Shown here piece by piece: positions 1 to 9,307 of a stretch of DNA of 64,000 nt (within the stretch, counting starts at the first letter, position 1; each line of letters opens with the position of its first letter). The DNA comes from Paenibacillus kribbensis (GTDB lineage: Bacteria; Bacillota; Bacilli; Paenibacillales; Paenibacillaceae): positions 5,207,501 to 5,271,500 of the forward strand of contig NZ_CP020028.1 in the NCBI RefSeq assembly GCF_002240415.1, in the 5' to 3' direction. The translations under genes and the position numbers were made by a program. A model generated the notes under the pieces. The model saw only the letters and a list, made by a program, of their open reading frames with translations, made no database searches and had not been told where the DNA came from.

Positions 1-828
1 ATGCTTTTCCAGCAAGGGCCACCAGACCTCTCCTGCGTCTGCCACTCCCCCGCCTACAATAATCGCCTCAGGATCAAGCGTCACCGAAATATTAGCCAAA
101 AGCACAGCTAAATCTGCGGTGTATTCGTCCAGCACCCGGATGGCCTCCAGGTTACCGTGAGCGGCCTCCTGCATGATCTCGTTCCCCGAGCGGTAGAGCT
201 TGCCCGTATATTCCGCGCCCCGCCGTAACAGGGCTGTGCCCGATACATACTGCTCAGCGCAGCCTTTTTTTCCGCAATTGCAGGGGAGACCGCCCGGGAA
301 TAAAATACTGTGTCCCCAATCACCGCCGCTCCAATGAGCCCCTCTGCACAGGAAGCCATGCTCCATAAATGCACCGCCGACACCTGTTCCCAAGGTGAGC
401 ATAGCCAGGCGCTGCTTGCCCTTTCCTGCTCCCTGCCACGCCTCTCCAAGCAAAGCGGCGTTCGCATCATTATCAGCAATGGCGCGTACAGCCAGCTTTT
501 CTCTAGCCCACGTTACCAAGGATGTACCTTGCCAGCCAGGCAGGTTGTCGGTGGCATACACAACTTCACCGCTCTCCACATTGACTCTGCCTGCGGTGGC
601 AATTCCCAGAGCATCTATACCAATATTCACGCTGGTGTCTCCAAAAGAACGCGTCAGTCGACATACCGACTCGGACACCCGCGATAGTACCCATTCACGT
701 CCACGGGAAGCGTCTGTATCCAGTCGGATCTCATCAAGTACAGCTCCATCCCGCGCCACTAGGGCGGCTTTTACCGATGTACCTCCAATGTCAATTCCAA
801 TGACTCTGTTCACAGCATCTGCCACCAC
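1..828 (-). CDS. ROK family sugar kinase (3' end outside window)
   Basis: Reading the minus strand gives a ROK protein with the N-terminal ATP-binding motif IGIDIGGTSVKAAL, a central LTLGTGVGGAF stretch and the zinc-binding CNCGKKGCAEQ motif near residue 180. About 275 residues are present and the frame stays open to base 1, so the C-terminus is missing. Family knowledge: ROK proteins phosphorylate glucose, N-acetylglucosamine or N-acetylmannosamine. Because nanE lies two genes upstream, ManNAc or GlcNAc kinase is the best guess. Start: GTG at 828 (or the next codon, 825) follows GGGGAGG at 840-834; an in-frame ATG at 861 with AGAAGG upstream is a real alternative. A separate promoter may lie at 923-950. 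Confidence 0.85.
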   Translation of the reverse strand, partial: MVADAVNRVIGIDIGGTSVKAALVARDGAVLDEIRLDTDASRGREWVLSRVSESVCRLTRSFGDTSVNIGIDALGIATAGRVNVESGEVVYATDNLPGWQGTSLVTWAREKLAVRAIADNDANAALLGEAWQGAGKGKQRLAMLTLGTGVGGAFMEHGFLCRGAHWSGGDWGHSILFPGGLPCNCGKKGCAEQYVSGTALLRRGAEYTGKLYRSGNEIMQEAAHGNLEAIRVLDEYTADLAVLLANISVTLDPEAIIVGGGVADAGEVWWPLLEKH

Positions 829-922
829 AGCGTCCTCCCCATTGCCCCACAATATAAGCATTTATATAAGCCTTCTTAAGGTAGCTGCCTTGTATTTCAT
901 TCACACGTTGGTGTTGAACCAA

Positions 923-950
923 AATATAATACTCCACATTAAAATCTCAA
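923..950 (-). promoter_or_regulatory. possible internal promoter for the ROK kinase
   Basis: Minus strand TTGAGA (950-945), 16-bp spacer, TATATT (928-923). It overlaps the stop codon of the RpiR gene and would serve only the ROK gene. Pattern match only. Confidence 0.3.
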
Positions 951-1786
951 TAGCTGCGCTCAATAACCGCCCTCGCTGTTTTTTCCTTCATCTGCTTGGT
1001 GTGATTGGTGTGCTTGCGTGCAAGTCCTTCACAGAGGAGGTCAATCACGAATAGCTGTGAGATTTTAGCGCCAATTGAGCCGCCCTCCATCGGGGCTTCC
1101 TTGCCCGCAGTCAATAACACGATATCTGCAATAGAGGTGATTGGCGATTTTGCATAATTCGTAATGGCAATAACGGTCGCACCGTTTTGCTTGGCCTTGT
1201 ACAGCATGTCGTTCGTATCCAGCGTACTTCCCGATACACTTATTCCGATAGCCACATCCCCGGACTTCATGGATACCGCCATCATCGACTGAATATGACT
1301 ATCTGCCACAGCCTCGGCGCGCCGCCCGATTCGTAAGAAGCGGTTTTTGGCATCCTGCGCAGAAATCCCCGAAGCGCCTACACCAAAAAATTGTACATAG
1401 CCCGCCTGATTGAGACACGCTATCGCGCGTCCCAGCTCTGAATGGTCCAGAAGCCCCATGCTGGAGTGCAAAATATCGAGCATGTTGTGATACACTGTGC
1501 GGGTGATATCATGTTCGTTATCCGGGTCAAAGCTTTCCCCGCCTATATCGGTTTTGCGATAAGTTTGGTTTTGCGCCAGGGACAGCCGGAAATCCTGATA
1601 GCCTTTGAAACCAATCTTCCGGCAAAAACGCATGACGGTCGTTTCACCTGTGCCTGCAAAATCAGCCAGCTCCGTTACGGAGAAATAGATGATATCTGCG
1701 GGGCGCTCGAGTACGCACAAGGCGACTTTTTGCTCCGATTTTGTTAATGAAGGAAAATACGTGTTAATTCTGTCGTTCATCTCCAT
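947..1786 (-). CDS. MurR/RpiR family transcriptional regulator
   Basis: 279 residues with the RpiR layout. An N-terminal helix-turn-helix domain (about 1-75) carries SVTELADFAGTGETTVMRFC and KIGFKGYQDFRLSLA. A C-terminal SIS sugar-phosphate-binding domain (about 125-255) carries FFGVGASGISAQDAKNRFLRIG and GISVSGSTLDTNDML. Family members sense phosphosugars such as MurNAc-6-P, GlcNAc-6-P or ManNAc-6-P. The gene overlaps the end of nanE by 23 bases, so the two are translationally coupled. Inference: it controls this amino-sugar operon in response to a phosphorylated intermediate. Confidence 0.9.
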   Translation of the reverse strand: MEMNDRINTYFPSLTKSEQKVALCVLERPADIIYFSVTELADFAGTGETTVMRFCRKIGFKGYQDFRLSLAQNQTYRKTDIGGESFDPDNEHDITRTVYHNMLDILHSSMGLLDHSELGRAIACLNQAGYVQFFGVGASGISAQDAKNRFLRIGRRAEAVADSHIQSMMAVSMKSGDVAIGISVSGSTLDTNDMLYKAKQNGATVIAITNYAKSPITSIADIVLLTAGKEAPMEGGSIGAKISQLFVIDLLCEGLARKHTNHTKQMKEKTARAVIERSY

Positions 1787-2492
1787 AGATGCTCTTCACT
1801 GCCTTCCTTGCGGCATCGGCAAACCGCTGCGTAATCAATTGAGGTCTGGTAATCGCCGAGCCTACAACCACTGCATGTGCACCCAGCCGAAATGCTTCCT
1901 CTACTTGTGCCGGATCATGGATTCTGCCCTCTGCAATTAAAGGAACGGGAACCAGTTCCGACGCTCTTCGAACCAGTTCCAGATCAGGGCCATCCATCTG
2001 AGCAGAGTATGGCGTATAACCGGACAATGTTGTGGATACGCAGCCTACACCAAGGGAAGCCGCATGAAGCGCCTCCTCCAATGTCGATATATCCGCCATG
2101 GAAGTTACTCCATGCTCATGGGCGTAATCTATGAGCCGCTTGAGCTTGCATCCTCCCGGACGCGGACGCAGTGTGGCATCCAGCGCGATGATATCCGCGC
2201 CCGCCTCAACCAGTTCCTCCATCTCGCGAAGAGTCGGCGTAATGTAAATATCAGAATCTTCATATTCGCGCTTAATCAAACCGATGACTGGCAGAGAAAG
2301 CGCCTGTTTAATCGCACGCACATCTGTTGCCCCGTTGGCGCGAATCGCTACGGCTCCGCCCTGCTGTGCGGCACGCGCCATTTTAACCATGGAATCCGCT
2401 CCATGCAATGGTTCATCTGGAAGCGCCTGACAGGATACGATCAGGCCGTGCTGCACTTGTGATAGAACACCTTCTATTCCTATGGGGATCAC
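1764..2492 (-). CDS. nanE: N-acetylmannosamine-6-phosphate 2-epimerase
   Basis: 242 residues, full length for NanE, a cytoplasmic TIM-barrel enzyme that converts ManNAc-6-P to GlcNAc-6-P. Diagnostic stretches are GLIVSCQALPDEPLHG near the N-terminus, VIGLIKREYEDSDIYITPT with the catalytic lysine region, DIIALDATLRPRPGG, and the phosphate-binding VPLIAEGRIHDP and GAHAVVVGSAITRP. The GTG start overlaps the DUF4127 stop by four bases (GTGA), so coupling is tight. No nanA aldolase is present, so the substrate may come from ManNAc-containing glycans rather than sialic acid. Confidence 0.95.
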   Translation of the reverse strand: MIPIGIEGVLSQVQHGLIVSCQALPDEPLHGADSMVKMARAAQQGGAVAIRANGATDVRAIKQALSLPVIGLIKREYEDSDIYITPTLREMEELVEAGADIIALDATLRPRPGGCKLKRLIDYAHEHGVTSMADISTLEEALHAASLGVGCVSTTLSGYTPYSAQMDGPDLELVRRASELVPVPLIAEGRIHDPAQVEEAFRLGAHAVVVGSAITRPQLITQRFADAARKAVKSIYGDERQN

Positions 2493-4039
2493 CCTCTCTC
2501 CTCGGCATCATGCCGTACGGTCAATCCGACTTCAAAGGTGCGGTTCCACGGCATATAGCAATCTGTTATTTTCACGCAGCCCTCCGGCCCGTTCACATAC
2601 TCCTCAAGCGCCCGCTCCAGCCGCTCGCGAATAACCGCAGCAACCGAGCCCCTCTGTCCATCGAGCATAAACTTGTTAAAGCCCATCTGTTCCACAATTC
2701 CATTATTCATAGCGGTACGCACCACAGCGCAATAACAGGCGTCTTCGGCGTAACGCAGTGCCAGAAAGTCCAGATGCTCTATCGTAGGCCCATAGCGGGT
2801 ATACAGCATAGACTGGGCAATGACCGTACCGAGCGTATTAGAGCTGGTATTCCAGCCTGCATAGCCTGCCAGCTTAAAAAGCAGTCCTTTTTGCTTCAAT
2901 AGTCTAAGCAGCTTGAGATCTGCACCATTGGCATAGCCTACATCAGCGACGGCAATGTTTTTGCCCTCATAATGCAGCATGTGAGCGCCGTATTCGACCA
3001 GCTCTACTACATTCCGATGTACATCATATCCGGCCATTGCACACTGCTGGGATGAAGCTTCTGCCATCGTGTCGCCAGGGGTATTAGCCAACAAAATCAA
3101 ATCAGCCTCCGCTGCTGAGGAAGCAATCAGCCCGCCTGCTGCCATAATCTGATATTTTAAAGTTTCATAAAAGTAGCGATCCTCAAAAAGCGGAACAACG
3201 AATGCCCCTTGCAAGGCGGACAAGCGGGGATATATCAGCGGTACAGCTTGATTCGCCTGGTTAACCCAACGCGCCAGCAACGTACATCCGACCTCGTCTG
3301 CTCCTGGATACATATACACGTTTAAATCTAGAGCGAGTTCGGAAATACGACTTCTTAGCTGCTGCTGATCCTTGGCGGTATAGCCATAGGGGGCCGAATC
3401 ATCCTGTGGAATAACCATAAAATCAATAACGCCCTCTGCCACCAGCTCCAGTGCCGCTTCATTAGCCTCCAGATTCACACGGCGACGACCTAAATAATCC
3501 CCTAGTATTTCTACAGGCAAGCGTTGATTGATGTCGGTTAATTCAAGCACTTCCTCTGAGATAGCGATTCCCAGCTCCTGACGATGCTCAATGAAGCCCT
3601 TCCTGAATATCTCACGCCCCCAATCGGCATAGTAATCCGGTTCTTCATCAGCCAAAGAGTATTGTGGACAACGCATAATCAGTTGAAATGCATACAAAGT
3701 CAGCTGCGGATAAAGCTGTTTGAGCCTGCGAAGGCGATTCACCCTGCCTCTGACCTGCTCACTCGTCATTTCATGCAATCGAGAAGGTACAATTCCACCG
3801 TACAGCAACGTATCCATCGCAATAATGGCTCCATCAGCAGCAGCCGCACGCTCTTCGAGCCACGCCCATAGTCTGGTCGTATCGCCGGGGGTTTTCTTTT
3901 GTCCCATCCATTCCAATGGAGGCCGCTCCATTTGCAAATCTGTGCCCTGGGCCAATAAATAAGGAAATTCATAATTACAGGGCCGTTCATCCAGCGGTAC
4001 AAAAAGTACACGGGTGTTTGGCTTCACCACACGCTCCAC
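2489..4039 (-). CDS. DUF4127 family protein
   Basis: 516 residues. It opens with VLFVPLDERPCNYEFPYLLA, continues with GAIIAMDTLLYGGIVPSRLHE and RCPQYSLADEEPDYY, and later has VIPQDDSAPYGYTAKDQQ and YPGADEVGCTLLAR. These conserved acidic and histidine-containing blocks are typical of DUF4127, a soluble family without a firmly assigned reaction. No signal peptide is seen, so it is probably cytoplasmic. It lies between GH84 and nanE in one operon, which suggests a role in degrading N-acetylated sugars or glycosides. Start uncertain: GTG at 4039, or GTG at 4030 which is better spaced from AGGAGAGG. Confidence 0.85.
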   Translation of the reverse strand: MERVVKPNTRVLFVPLDERPCNYEFPYLLAQGTDLQMERPPLEWMGQKKTPGDTTRLWAWLEERAAAADGAIIAMDTLLYGGIVPSRLHEMTSEQVRGRVNRLRRLKQLYPQLTLYAFQLIMRCPQYSLADEEPDYYADWGREIFRKGFIEHRQELGIAISEEVLELTDINQRLPVEILGDYLGRRRVNLEANEAALELVAEGVIDFMVIPQDDSAPYGYTAKDQQQLRSRISELALDLNVYMYPGADEVGCTLLARWVNQANQAVPLIYPRLSALQGAFVVPLFEDRYFYETLKYQIMAAGGLIASSAAEADLILLANTPGDTMAEASSQQCAMAGYDVHRNVVELVEYGAHMLHYEGKNIAVADVGYANGADLKLLRLLKQKGLLFKLAGYAGWNTSSNTLGTVIAQSMLYTRYGPTIEHLDFLALRYAEDACYCAVVRTAMNNGIVEQMGFNKFMLDGQRGSVAAVIRERLERALEEYVNGPEGCVKITDCYMPWNRTFEVGLTVRHDAEERG

Positions 4040-4136
4040 CTCTCCTGAAAATTACTGTTATGCTTACGGCTATGCTCACAGCGGTCATGATTTTCAGAGC
4101 AATTACGCTGTCTGGTTTCTCTCCAACAGCTAAAGC

Positions 4137-5927
4137 CTATAGATTAAGCCGATATTTGCCCGGTTCATCCTGACAGACGTAGCCCCACTGCTCGGCAGCA
4201 CGGATAGCCGGATTGCTGCCCAGCCGGGCTGTCGCCTCCAGACAAGCGGTTATGCCGCTACGCAGCTCGGCTATGATTTCGTCCTTCAACGGCGGCGGCT
4301 CTTGCCCGCCAGTCACTTCGCTTTGCGTGCCGCTCCCCCGTGATCGGGCATCATCCTGCCGTCCGCTGCTGAGCACGGCTTGTCGCAGCACTCGCCACAG
4401 GCTCACGTCCAGCTCGGCACGATCCAGCCATGGCGCTGCCTGGGACACGAACCCGGCCGCAGGGTCATCGGCCGGTACGTTCCGCAGGACGTTCACGGCC
4501 TGAAGCAGCCGCTCAAAGTACATATCCAGCGCAGGAATATCGCGCGATTGCAAGGCAAAATCCACGTCCTCATACGTGTTGCCGCCCAGGCGGCTGTTCC
4601 TGTTTTGACGGCAGAAAAACATAAATTCTCCCGTGCGCTCGCCCGCCAGCTCACGCGCAGCCCATGCCCAAGAGAGCTCCGGCATGTACCGCTCACTGTT
4701 CCACATGTAGTGGGCCATCGTAATGAGCGTCACTTTGGAGCACTCCCATTGATTCATCGGATTGGCTACCATCCCGGTATGTCCACAGTCCGGAAGCCTG
4801 GAATACCTTCCACGTAGTGGATCGAGAAACAAGCGATCACGGTCGCAATCATTTACCGGGATGTTATCCCACAGCCATAGCTCATGCCCAAAGAATGCAT
4901 GATTCTCAGCGGCATGCTCTCGACTAATCTGCGGGGCAAAAACAAAGTACCCCGTCCAAAACACTTTAATCTCCGGGTGCAGGCGCTCACGGAAATCCTT
5001 TTTATATTCCGTATCCCAATACGACCAGTACTCCGAAGGGCACACCGTCAGTGTAAACTCAGGCAGCCGCTCGGTCAGCCATGTATGCACCTTGTTGGTC
5101 AAAAAGACATGAGCGTGACCCGAGCGACCCAGCAAATGTCGGTTTTCCCCTTTTAGCACATAGTCAATATCATCCATTAAGACAGCAAAGTGCCTTACGC
5201 CAATAGCTACCACAGCCGCCAGCTTTTCTGTCAGCCTAGCAAAATCTTCATCGCTGCCAAAGCTCAGATCATTCCCTGGACTGATACAGTAATGAAAATC
5301 AACCTCATTCCGGTCGCAGGCTTCTTTTAATTCGCGAATCTGTGCAAATGTATCCTCAGGATACGGCTCCCGCCATAGCTCGCGATGATACGGATCATCC
5401 TTGGGGGCATACATAAACGTGTTCATCCGATGCGCAGCCATAAAAGAGACGGCATCCAGCCGATCTGCGAAGCTCCACGGCTCTCCGTAAAAGCCTTCAA
5501 TAATTCCTCTGACCGGAAATGAAGGCTCATCTCTCAGAGATATCACGGGCAGAGTACATCGCTCCTGTTCAACCTGAAGCAGGAGATGCAGGGCATCCAT
5601 GCCGTATTTGAGCCCTCTTTTATTGGAAGCATGGATTTCAATCCGGCCCTCCTTCTGAATCTCCAGACGATATCCGTCTGCAACGAGTGCTCCATCATAC
5701 TCCAGTACCAGCTGCACGCTGCCTCGTGTTTCAGTCGGCACACCCGGTCCCGGAGGCAAAATCAGCTTGATCGGTCCCTCGGGGTCCAACACACCTTCAT
5801 ACTCCTGATTCATCGCAAAGCGGGAGGACAGCTCACAGATCAGACGCGGTTCAGGTACAACCAGTTTTTCTCCACTGTCATATGCATCCCGAAAATAATA
5901 TTGAATCTCCTGCGGTGTTAATCCCAT
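4137..5927 (-). CDS. GH84 beta-N-acetylglucosaminidase (hyaluronidase/O-GlcNAcase type)
   Basis: 596 residues. An N-terminal GH20b-like domain (about 1-135) precedes a GH84 barrel that begins with PVRGIIEGFYGEPWSF. The catalytic aspartate pair is in HFAVLMDDIDYVLKG. Further GH84 signatures are MNTFMYAPKDDPYHRELWR, DFHYCISPGNDLSFGS and NPMNQWECSKVTL. The family removes terminal beta-GlcNAc by substrate-assisted catalysis. No signal peptide is visible, so it probably acts inside the cell on imported glycosides. Start: ATG at 5927 is 8 bases after GGAGAGG; an upstream ATG at 5948 lacks a ribosome binding site. The C-terminal third is unusually GC-rich and Arg/Gly-rich around residues 525-545. 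Confidence 0.9.
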   Translation of the reverse strand: MGLTPQEIQYYFRDAYDSGEKLVVPEPRLICELSSRFAMNQEYEGVLDPEGPIKLILPPGPGVPTETRGSVQLVLEYDGALVADGYRLEIQKEGRIEIHASNKRGLKYGMDALHLLLQVEQERCTLPVISLRDEPSFPVRGIIEGFYGEPWSFADRLDAVSFMAAHRMNTFMYAPKDDPYHRELWREPYPEDTFAQIRELKEACDRNEVDFHYCISPGNDLSFGSDEDFARLTEKLAAVVAIGVRHFAVLMDDIDYVLKGENRHLLGRSGHAHVFLTNKVHTWLTERLPEFTLTVCPSEYWSYWDTEYKKDFRERLHPEIKVFWTGYFVFAPQISREHAAENHAFFGHELWLWDNIPVNDCDRDRLFLDPLRGRYSRLPDCGHTGMVANPMNQWECSKVTLITMAHYMWNSERYMPELSWAWAARELAGERTGEFMFFCRQNRNSRLGGNTYEDVDFALQSRDIPALDMYFERLLQAVNVLRNVPADDPAAGFVSQAAPWLDRAELDVSLWRVLRQAVLSSGRQDDARSRGSGTQSEVTGGQEPPPLKDEIIAELRSGITACLEATARLGSNPAIRAAEQWGYVCQDEPGKYRLNL

Positions 5928-5979
5928 TGCAATCGCCTCTCCTTCCATTCACGGGCTATCTGTAGCGGGAATTTCCAGC

Positions 5980-6870
5980 CTAGCCTTTCACCGCTCCTGC
6001 CAGACCTTCCATATAGTAGCGCTGCGTAAACAGGAACAATATAATAATCGGCAGCACTGAAATCATCGTGCCCGCTGCAATCCAGCCGAAGTTATAGGCA
6101 AATTGGCCGTTGAGATAGGTGAGCGCAGCCGCAAGCGGGTATAGCTCCGTGTCGTTCAAAATAACGATAGGCCACAGAAAGCTGTTCCAGAACGACATGG
6201 CCTCCAGCAAAGAAATCACGGCGAGCGCCGGCTTCACCAACGGAAGCACCAGCTGCCACCAGATTCGAAACTCCGAAGCGCCATCCATTTTGCCGGAATC
6301 ACGCACATCGGTAGGAATATGAATAAACGTCTGCCGCATCAGAAAAATGTTAAACACTGAGACCGCTCCGGGCAGTACCACACCCAAATAGGTGTTGCCC
6401 AGATGAAGTCCTTGAATGGTCAAATAATGCACAATAAATGCGGTGTAAGAAGGAATAATCATCGTGGCAATCAGCAGTGTAAACACCAGGTTTTTACCCT
6501 TAAAATGAAATACGGCCAAGGGATATCCCGTCAGGCTGGCGAGTATTACATTAAGCACAACACCCAGCACTGTAATAATCACCGTATTCAGGATATACTT
6601 TGGAAAATTCATAAACTGCCACACCTGAACATAATTGTCAAAATCAATAAAGGTCGGGAAAATGGCGGGCGGCGATGAAAAAATGTTGCGGCCCGGCATG
6701 AGCGATACGCTAAGCAGCCACAGAAACGGTCCCATTAAAAAAAGAGCGAGCAGCACCAGCAATACATAGATCACCATCATTCTCACCATTCGCCCCAGGC
6801 TGCGTGTGATCCGGCTATTTTTGTTTTTCGGAAGGGGTGAGTGTAGCTTTTGGTCATTTTGTAGAGTCAT
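5980..6870 (-). CDS. carbohydrate ABC transporter permease (MalG type)
   Basis: About 296 residues with six predicted membrane segments, starting at YVLLVLLALFLMGPFLWLL. The EAA-loop coupling sequence reads GKMDGASEFRIWWQLVLPL, with the usual 'EAA' altered but the G and DGA retained. It ends with QRYYMEGLAGAVKG, the common MalG-type tail. It forms the inner-membrane channel with the next permease. ATG at 6870 overlaps the preceding stop by one base; a TTG lies one codon earlier. No ATPase gene is in the operon, so a shared MsmX-type ATPase is expected elsewhere. Confidence 0.93.
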   Translation of the reverse strand: MTLQNDQKLHSPLPKNKNSRITRSLGRMVRMMVIYVLLVLLALFLMGPFLWLLSVSLMPGRNIFSSPPAIFPTFIDFDNYVQVWQFMNFPKYILNTVIITVLGVVLNVILASLTGYPLAVFHFKGKNLVFTLLIATMIIPSYTAFIVHYLTIQGLHLGNTYLGVVLPGAVSVFNIFLMRQTFIHIPTDVRDSGKMDGASEFRIWWQLVLPLVKPALAVISLLEAMSFWNSFLWPIVILNDTELYPLAAALTYLNGQFAYNFGWIAAGTMISVLPIIILFLFTQRYYMEGLAGAVKG

Positions 6871-7751
6871 CAATAGGGATTGACACCACCTTTCCTATTG
6901 AATCGGAATACGATAATACTGAGCACCCCAATCACTGCGCCGACAATCAAGCCAAGCGCCGAGGCATAACCAAAGTTAAACTGCTCCATCCCTTTTTGGA
7001 AAATATACAAGCTGGAGGTCAACGTGGCCGTCCCCGGCCCACCCTTGGTCAGCACATACACTTCGTCAAATACACGAATAGCCGCCATAAGCGAAATGAG
7101 TGTGCAAAACAGGATGTAGGGCCTTAATAACGGTAGGGTTATATGAACGATCAGCCGCCAGCGGCTTGCCCCATCCACTCTGGCAGCTTCGTACAGATCT
7201 TGTGGAATGTTCTGTAAGCCTGCCAGATAGAGCATCATATAATACCCGAGTCCCTTCCACATCGTGATGAACATGAGTACATACAAGGCCAAATTACTGT
7301 CCGATAACCAGTGTATCTCCCTGCTGATTATGCCGACCTTGATGAGCAGATAGTTCACGACGCTGTTATTGCCCAGCAGCCAGCTCCATATTAAGGCCAC
7401 GGCTACCATGGAAGTTACGACAGGAATGTAATAGGTCGTTCGAAATATTTTAATGGCCGGTATACGGCTATTCACCAGCACAGCCATCAGGATGGAGAAA
7501 ATCTGGAGAAAGGGAACAATGAGCACATACACTAATGAGTTCCAGACCGAAATGAGGAAGTTGCGGTCCTTAAACGCTGCCTCGAAATTAGCGAGACCGA
7601 CATAATGGGTATCCGATATGACCGAATAGTCCGTCAAGGCCAGCGGGATGCTGTAGATAATAGGCCAAAATACAAAGACGGCAAGCAACAACAGTCCCGG
7701 CGTCATAAAGGCCCAGGCCGTAAAGGATTCCGACCTCAACCATTTGATCAT
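6870..7751 (-). CDS. sugar ABC transporter permease (MalF/UgpA type)
   Basis: 293 residues with six membrane segments. The EAA loop YEAARVDGASRWRLIVHITLP is canonical. The N-terminal segment begins FMTPGLLLLAVFVFWPIIYSIPLALTDYS shortened here to its pattern of a first helix followed by the periplasmic TDYS motif. It pairs with the MalG-type permease directly downstream and the lipoprotein upstream. Inferred substrate is a GlcNAc-containing glycoside, from the operon's GH84 and NanE. Confidence 0.93.
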   Translation of the reverse strand: MIKWLRSESFTAWAFMTPGLLLLAVFVFWPIIYSIPLALTDYSVISDTHYVGLANFEAAFKDRNFLISVWNSLVYVLIVPFLQIFSILMAVLVNSRIPAIKIFRTTYYIPVVTSMVAVALIWSWLLGNNSVVNYLLIKVGIISREIHWLSDSNLALYVLMFITMWKGLGYYMMLYLAGLQNIPQDLYEAARVDGASRWRLIVHITLPLLRPYILFCTLISLMAAIRVFDEVYVLTKGGPGTATLTSSLYIFQKGMEQFNFGYASALGLIVGAVIGVLSIIVFRFNRKGGVNPY

Positions 7752-7782
7752 GCTGCATCACCACCCGTTTTTGTTAAATGAA

Positions 7783-7809
7783 CAGGGGAGCATTCACTTC
7801 ACTCCCCTG
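7783..7809 (-). terminator. intra-operon hairpin between binding protein and permeases
   Basis: CAGGGGAG (7783-7790) pairs with CTCCCCTG (7802-7809) around an 11-base loop. It lies in the 64-base gap between the binding-protein gene and the first permease. There is no strong U-run, so it is likely a partial terminator or mRNA-stabilising structure that keeps binding-protein mRNA more abundant. Confidence 0.55.
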
Positions 7810-7815
7810 CTGAGC

Positions 7816-9090
7816 CTACTGCTTTAAAATGTCATTCACTTCCTCCTCCAAAGCAGTGAGCGTTTGCTTCGTGTCCGTTCCGTTTAATAAAATATTCTGA
7901 AAAGCACGTGTAACAGCACTGTTCACGTCCTTGGCATTAGGCACACCGACCATGTAGTCTGTCGCCTTATCCAGGCTTTGCGCAGATACCACCTTCGCCT
8001 GTGCTTCCAGTGATTGATCTGACTGCGTGAAGTACGGGTCTTTAATGGAATCCTTTGTAGAAGGCAGCGTATTAGCCGCTTTGGAAAAAGCCGTCTGGCT
8101 CTCCGCATTTGTCAGGAAAACAGCAAACTTCACCGCTTCATTCACATGAGCAGACTTGGTCGGTACGACCAGGTCCATGGAGTTGGACAGTCGTACGTCG
8201 GCTTTACCTGTAGGTACAGGAACAGCGATCGTGTTCTTATATACGTCCGGCGCCGCCGTTTTGATAAAATTGATAAACGTTGGGCCTGCCAGCTCGAAAG
8301 CAACCTGCTCTCCGGCATAATATTTCACTTGCTGTGCAAAATCAGCGTCTTCTTTAAGGATGACGCCATCTTCCATTTGTTTTTTTAGATTATTGATCAT
8401 AGTGACCGCTTCCGGCGTATTGAACGCAGCGGCAGTCTTTTCTTTATTCAAAATCGGAATGCCATCTATGGCAAAAAGCTTGGATACAAGCTGCTGCGCA
8501 TAACCTGCTTTGCCTAATTTTCTGTTGACCTGGCGGCCCCATTCTGACAGCTCTTCCCGTGTTTTGGGCGGATGGGCAGGGTCCAATCCGGCAGCCTTCA
8601 CCAGTTTCGTATTCATGTAAAGCACTTCCGTGCCCGTATACCAAGGTAATGCGTAAGCCTTTCCATTAATGACTGTGGAATTATAGATACCTTCGAAATA
8701 AGCAGCCTTCTCCTCTGGGGACAAATACTCATTCATATCAACAACAGCACCCTTGGAGCCCATTTGGCTGGCGAATTCCGTATTGAGATTGACCACATCC
8801 GGACTGCTCCCGCTAGCAATACTCGTCAACAGCTTGTTGGTCACCGCATCGTAAGGGTAGTCCTTCCAGTCAATTTTGACATCGGGGTTCTTCTGCTCAT
8901 AATCGGCAATCACTCGGTTAAAATACGGGGTAAATGTGGGTTGTAACGCAATCGTCCAAAATTGCAATGTCACTTTCTCCCCGTTTACGTTTTCCGGTTT
9001 TGAGCTTCCGCCACCGCAGCTGCTTAGCAGTACAACCAGCGCCAGCATAGATACAAGCAACCGCAACCTGCCTTTCGCTTTCTTTATCAC
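7816..9090 (-). CDS. sugar ABC transporter substrate-binding lipoprotein
   Basis: 424 residues. A lipoprotein signal ends in the lipobox LLSSC (cysteine near 25), followed by GGGSS. The rest is an extracellular solute-binding family 1 fold: VTLQFWTIALQPTFTPYFNRV, an ASGSSPDVVNLNTEFASQ loop and ALPWYTGTEVLYMNTKLVKAAG. It would be anchored on the outer face of the membrane and deliver sugar to the two permeases. It is the first gene of the operon. ATG at 9090 is preceded by AAGGGGG and a near-consensus promoter about 40 bases upstream. Confidence 0.93.
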   Translation of the reverse strand: MIKKAKGRLRLLVSMLALVVLLSSCGGGSSKPENVNGEKVTLQFWTIALQPTFTPYFNRVIADYEQKNPDVKIDWKDYPYDAVTNKLLTSIASGSSPDVVNLNTEFASQMGSKGAVVDMNEYLSPEEKAAYFEGIYNSTVINGKAYALPWYTGTEVLYMNTKLVKAAGLDPAHPPKTREELSEWGRQVNRKLGKAGYAQQLVSKLFAIDGIPILNKEKTAAAFNTPEAVTMINNLKKQMEDGVILKEDADFAQQVKYYAGEQVAFELAGPTFINFIKTAAPDVYKNTIAVPVPTGKADVRLSNSMDLVVPTKSAHVNEAVKFAVFLTNAESQTAFSKAANTLPSTKDSIKDPYFTQSDQSLEAQAKVVSAQSLDKATDYMVGVPNAKDVNSAVTRAFQNILLNGTDTKQTLTALEEEVNDILKQ

Positions 9091-9125
9091 ATGGTGACCC
9101 CCTTGTTCTTAGTTGATTAAGGTAA

Positions 9126-9155
9126 ATTATAACAGAATTGCCGGTAGAGAAGGAA
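9126..9155 (-). promoter_or_regulatory. promoter of the amino-sugar operon
   Basis: Minus strand TATAAT at 9131-9126, preceded by TG one base away (extended -10), with TTCCTT 18 bases further upstream as a weak -35. It lies about 35 bases before the binding-protein start. Confidence 0.55.
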
Positions 9156-9231
9156 CATTTTTTCAATAAAATAAATTAAGAAGGAATAATTTTTCTTGTG
9201 TTCGTTTTTCGCGTTTGGCTTATATAAGCAT

Positions 9232-9267
9232 AAAAAAGACGCCTCAGACAGCAGAGACGTCTTTTTT
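9232..9267 (-). terminator. terminator after the DUF420 gene
   Basis: AAAAAAGACG (9232-9241) pairs with CGTCTTTTTT (9258-9267). The A-run and T-run make it work in both directions. It lies just past the 3' end of the DUF420 gene. Confidence 0.8.
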
Positions 9268-9307
9268 GCTTCATTGAACCTACGGAGGGTTGAATCAAGG
9301 TTAGCTA

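Noticed and set aside
7066..7260. Small ORF inside the MalF-type permease
   Set aside because: Out of frame with conserved permease motifs and no independent signals.
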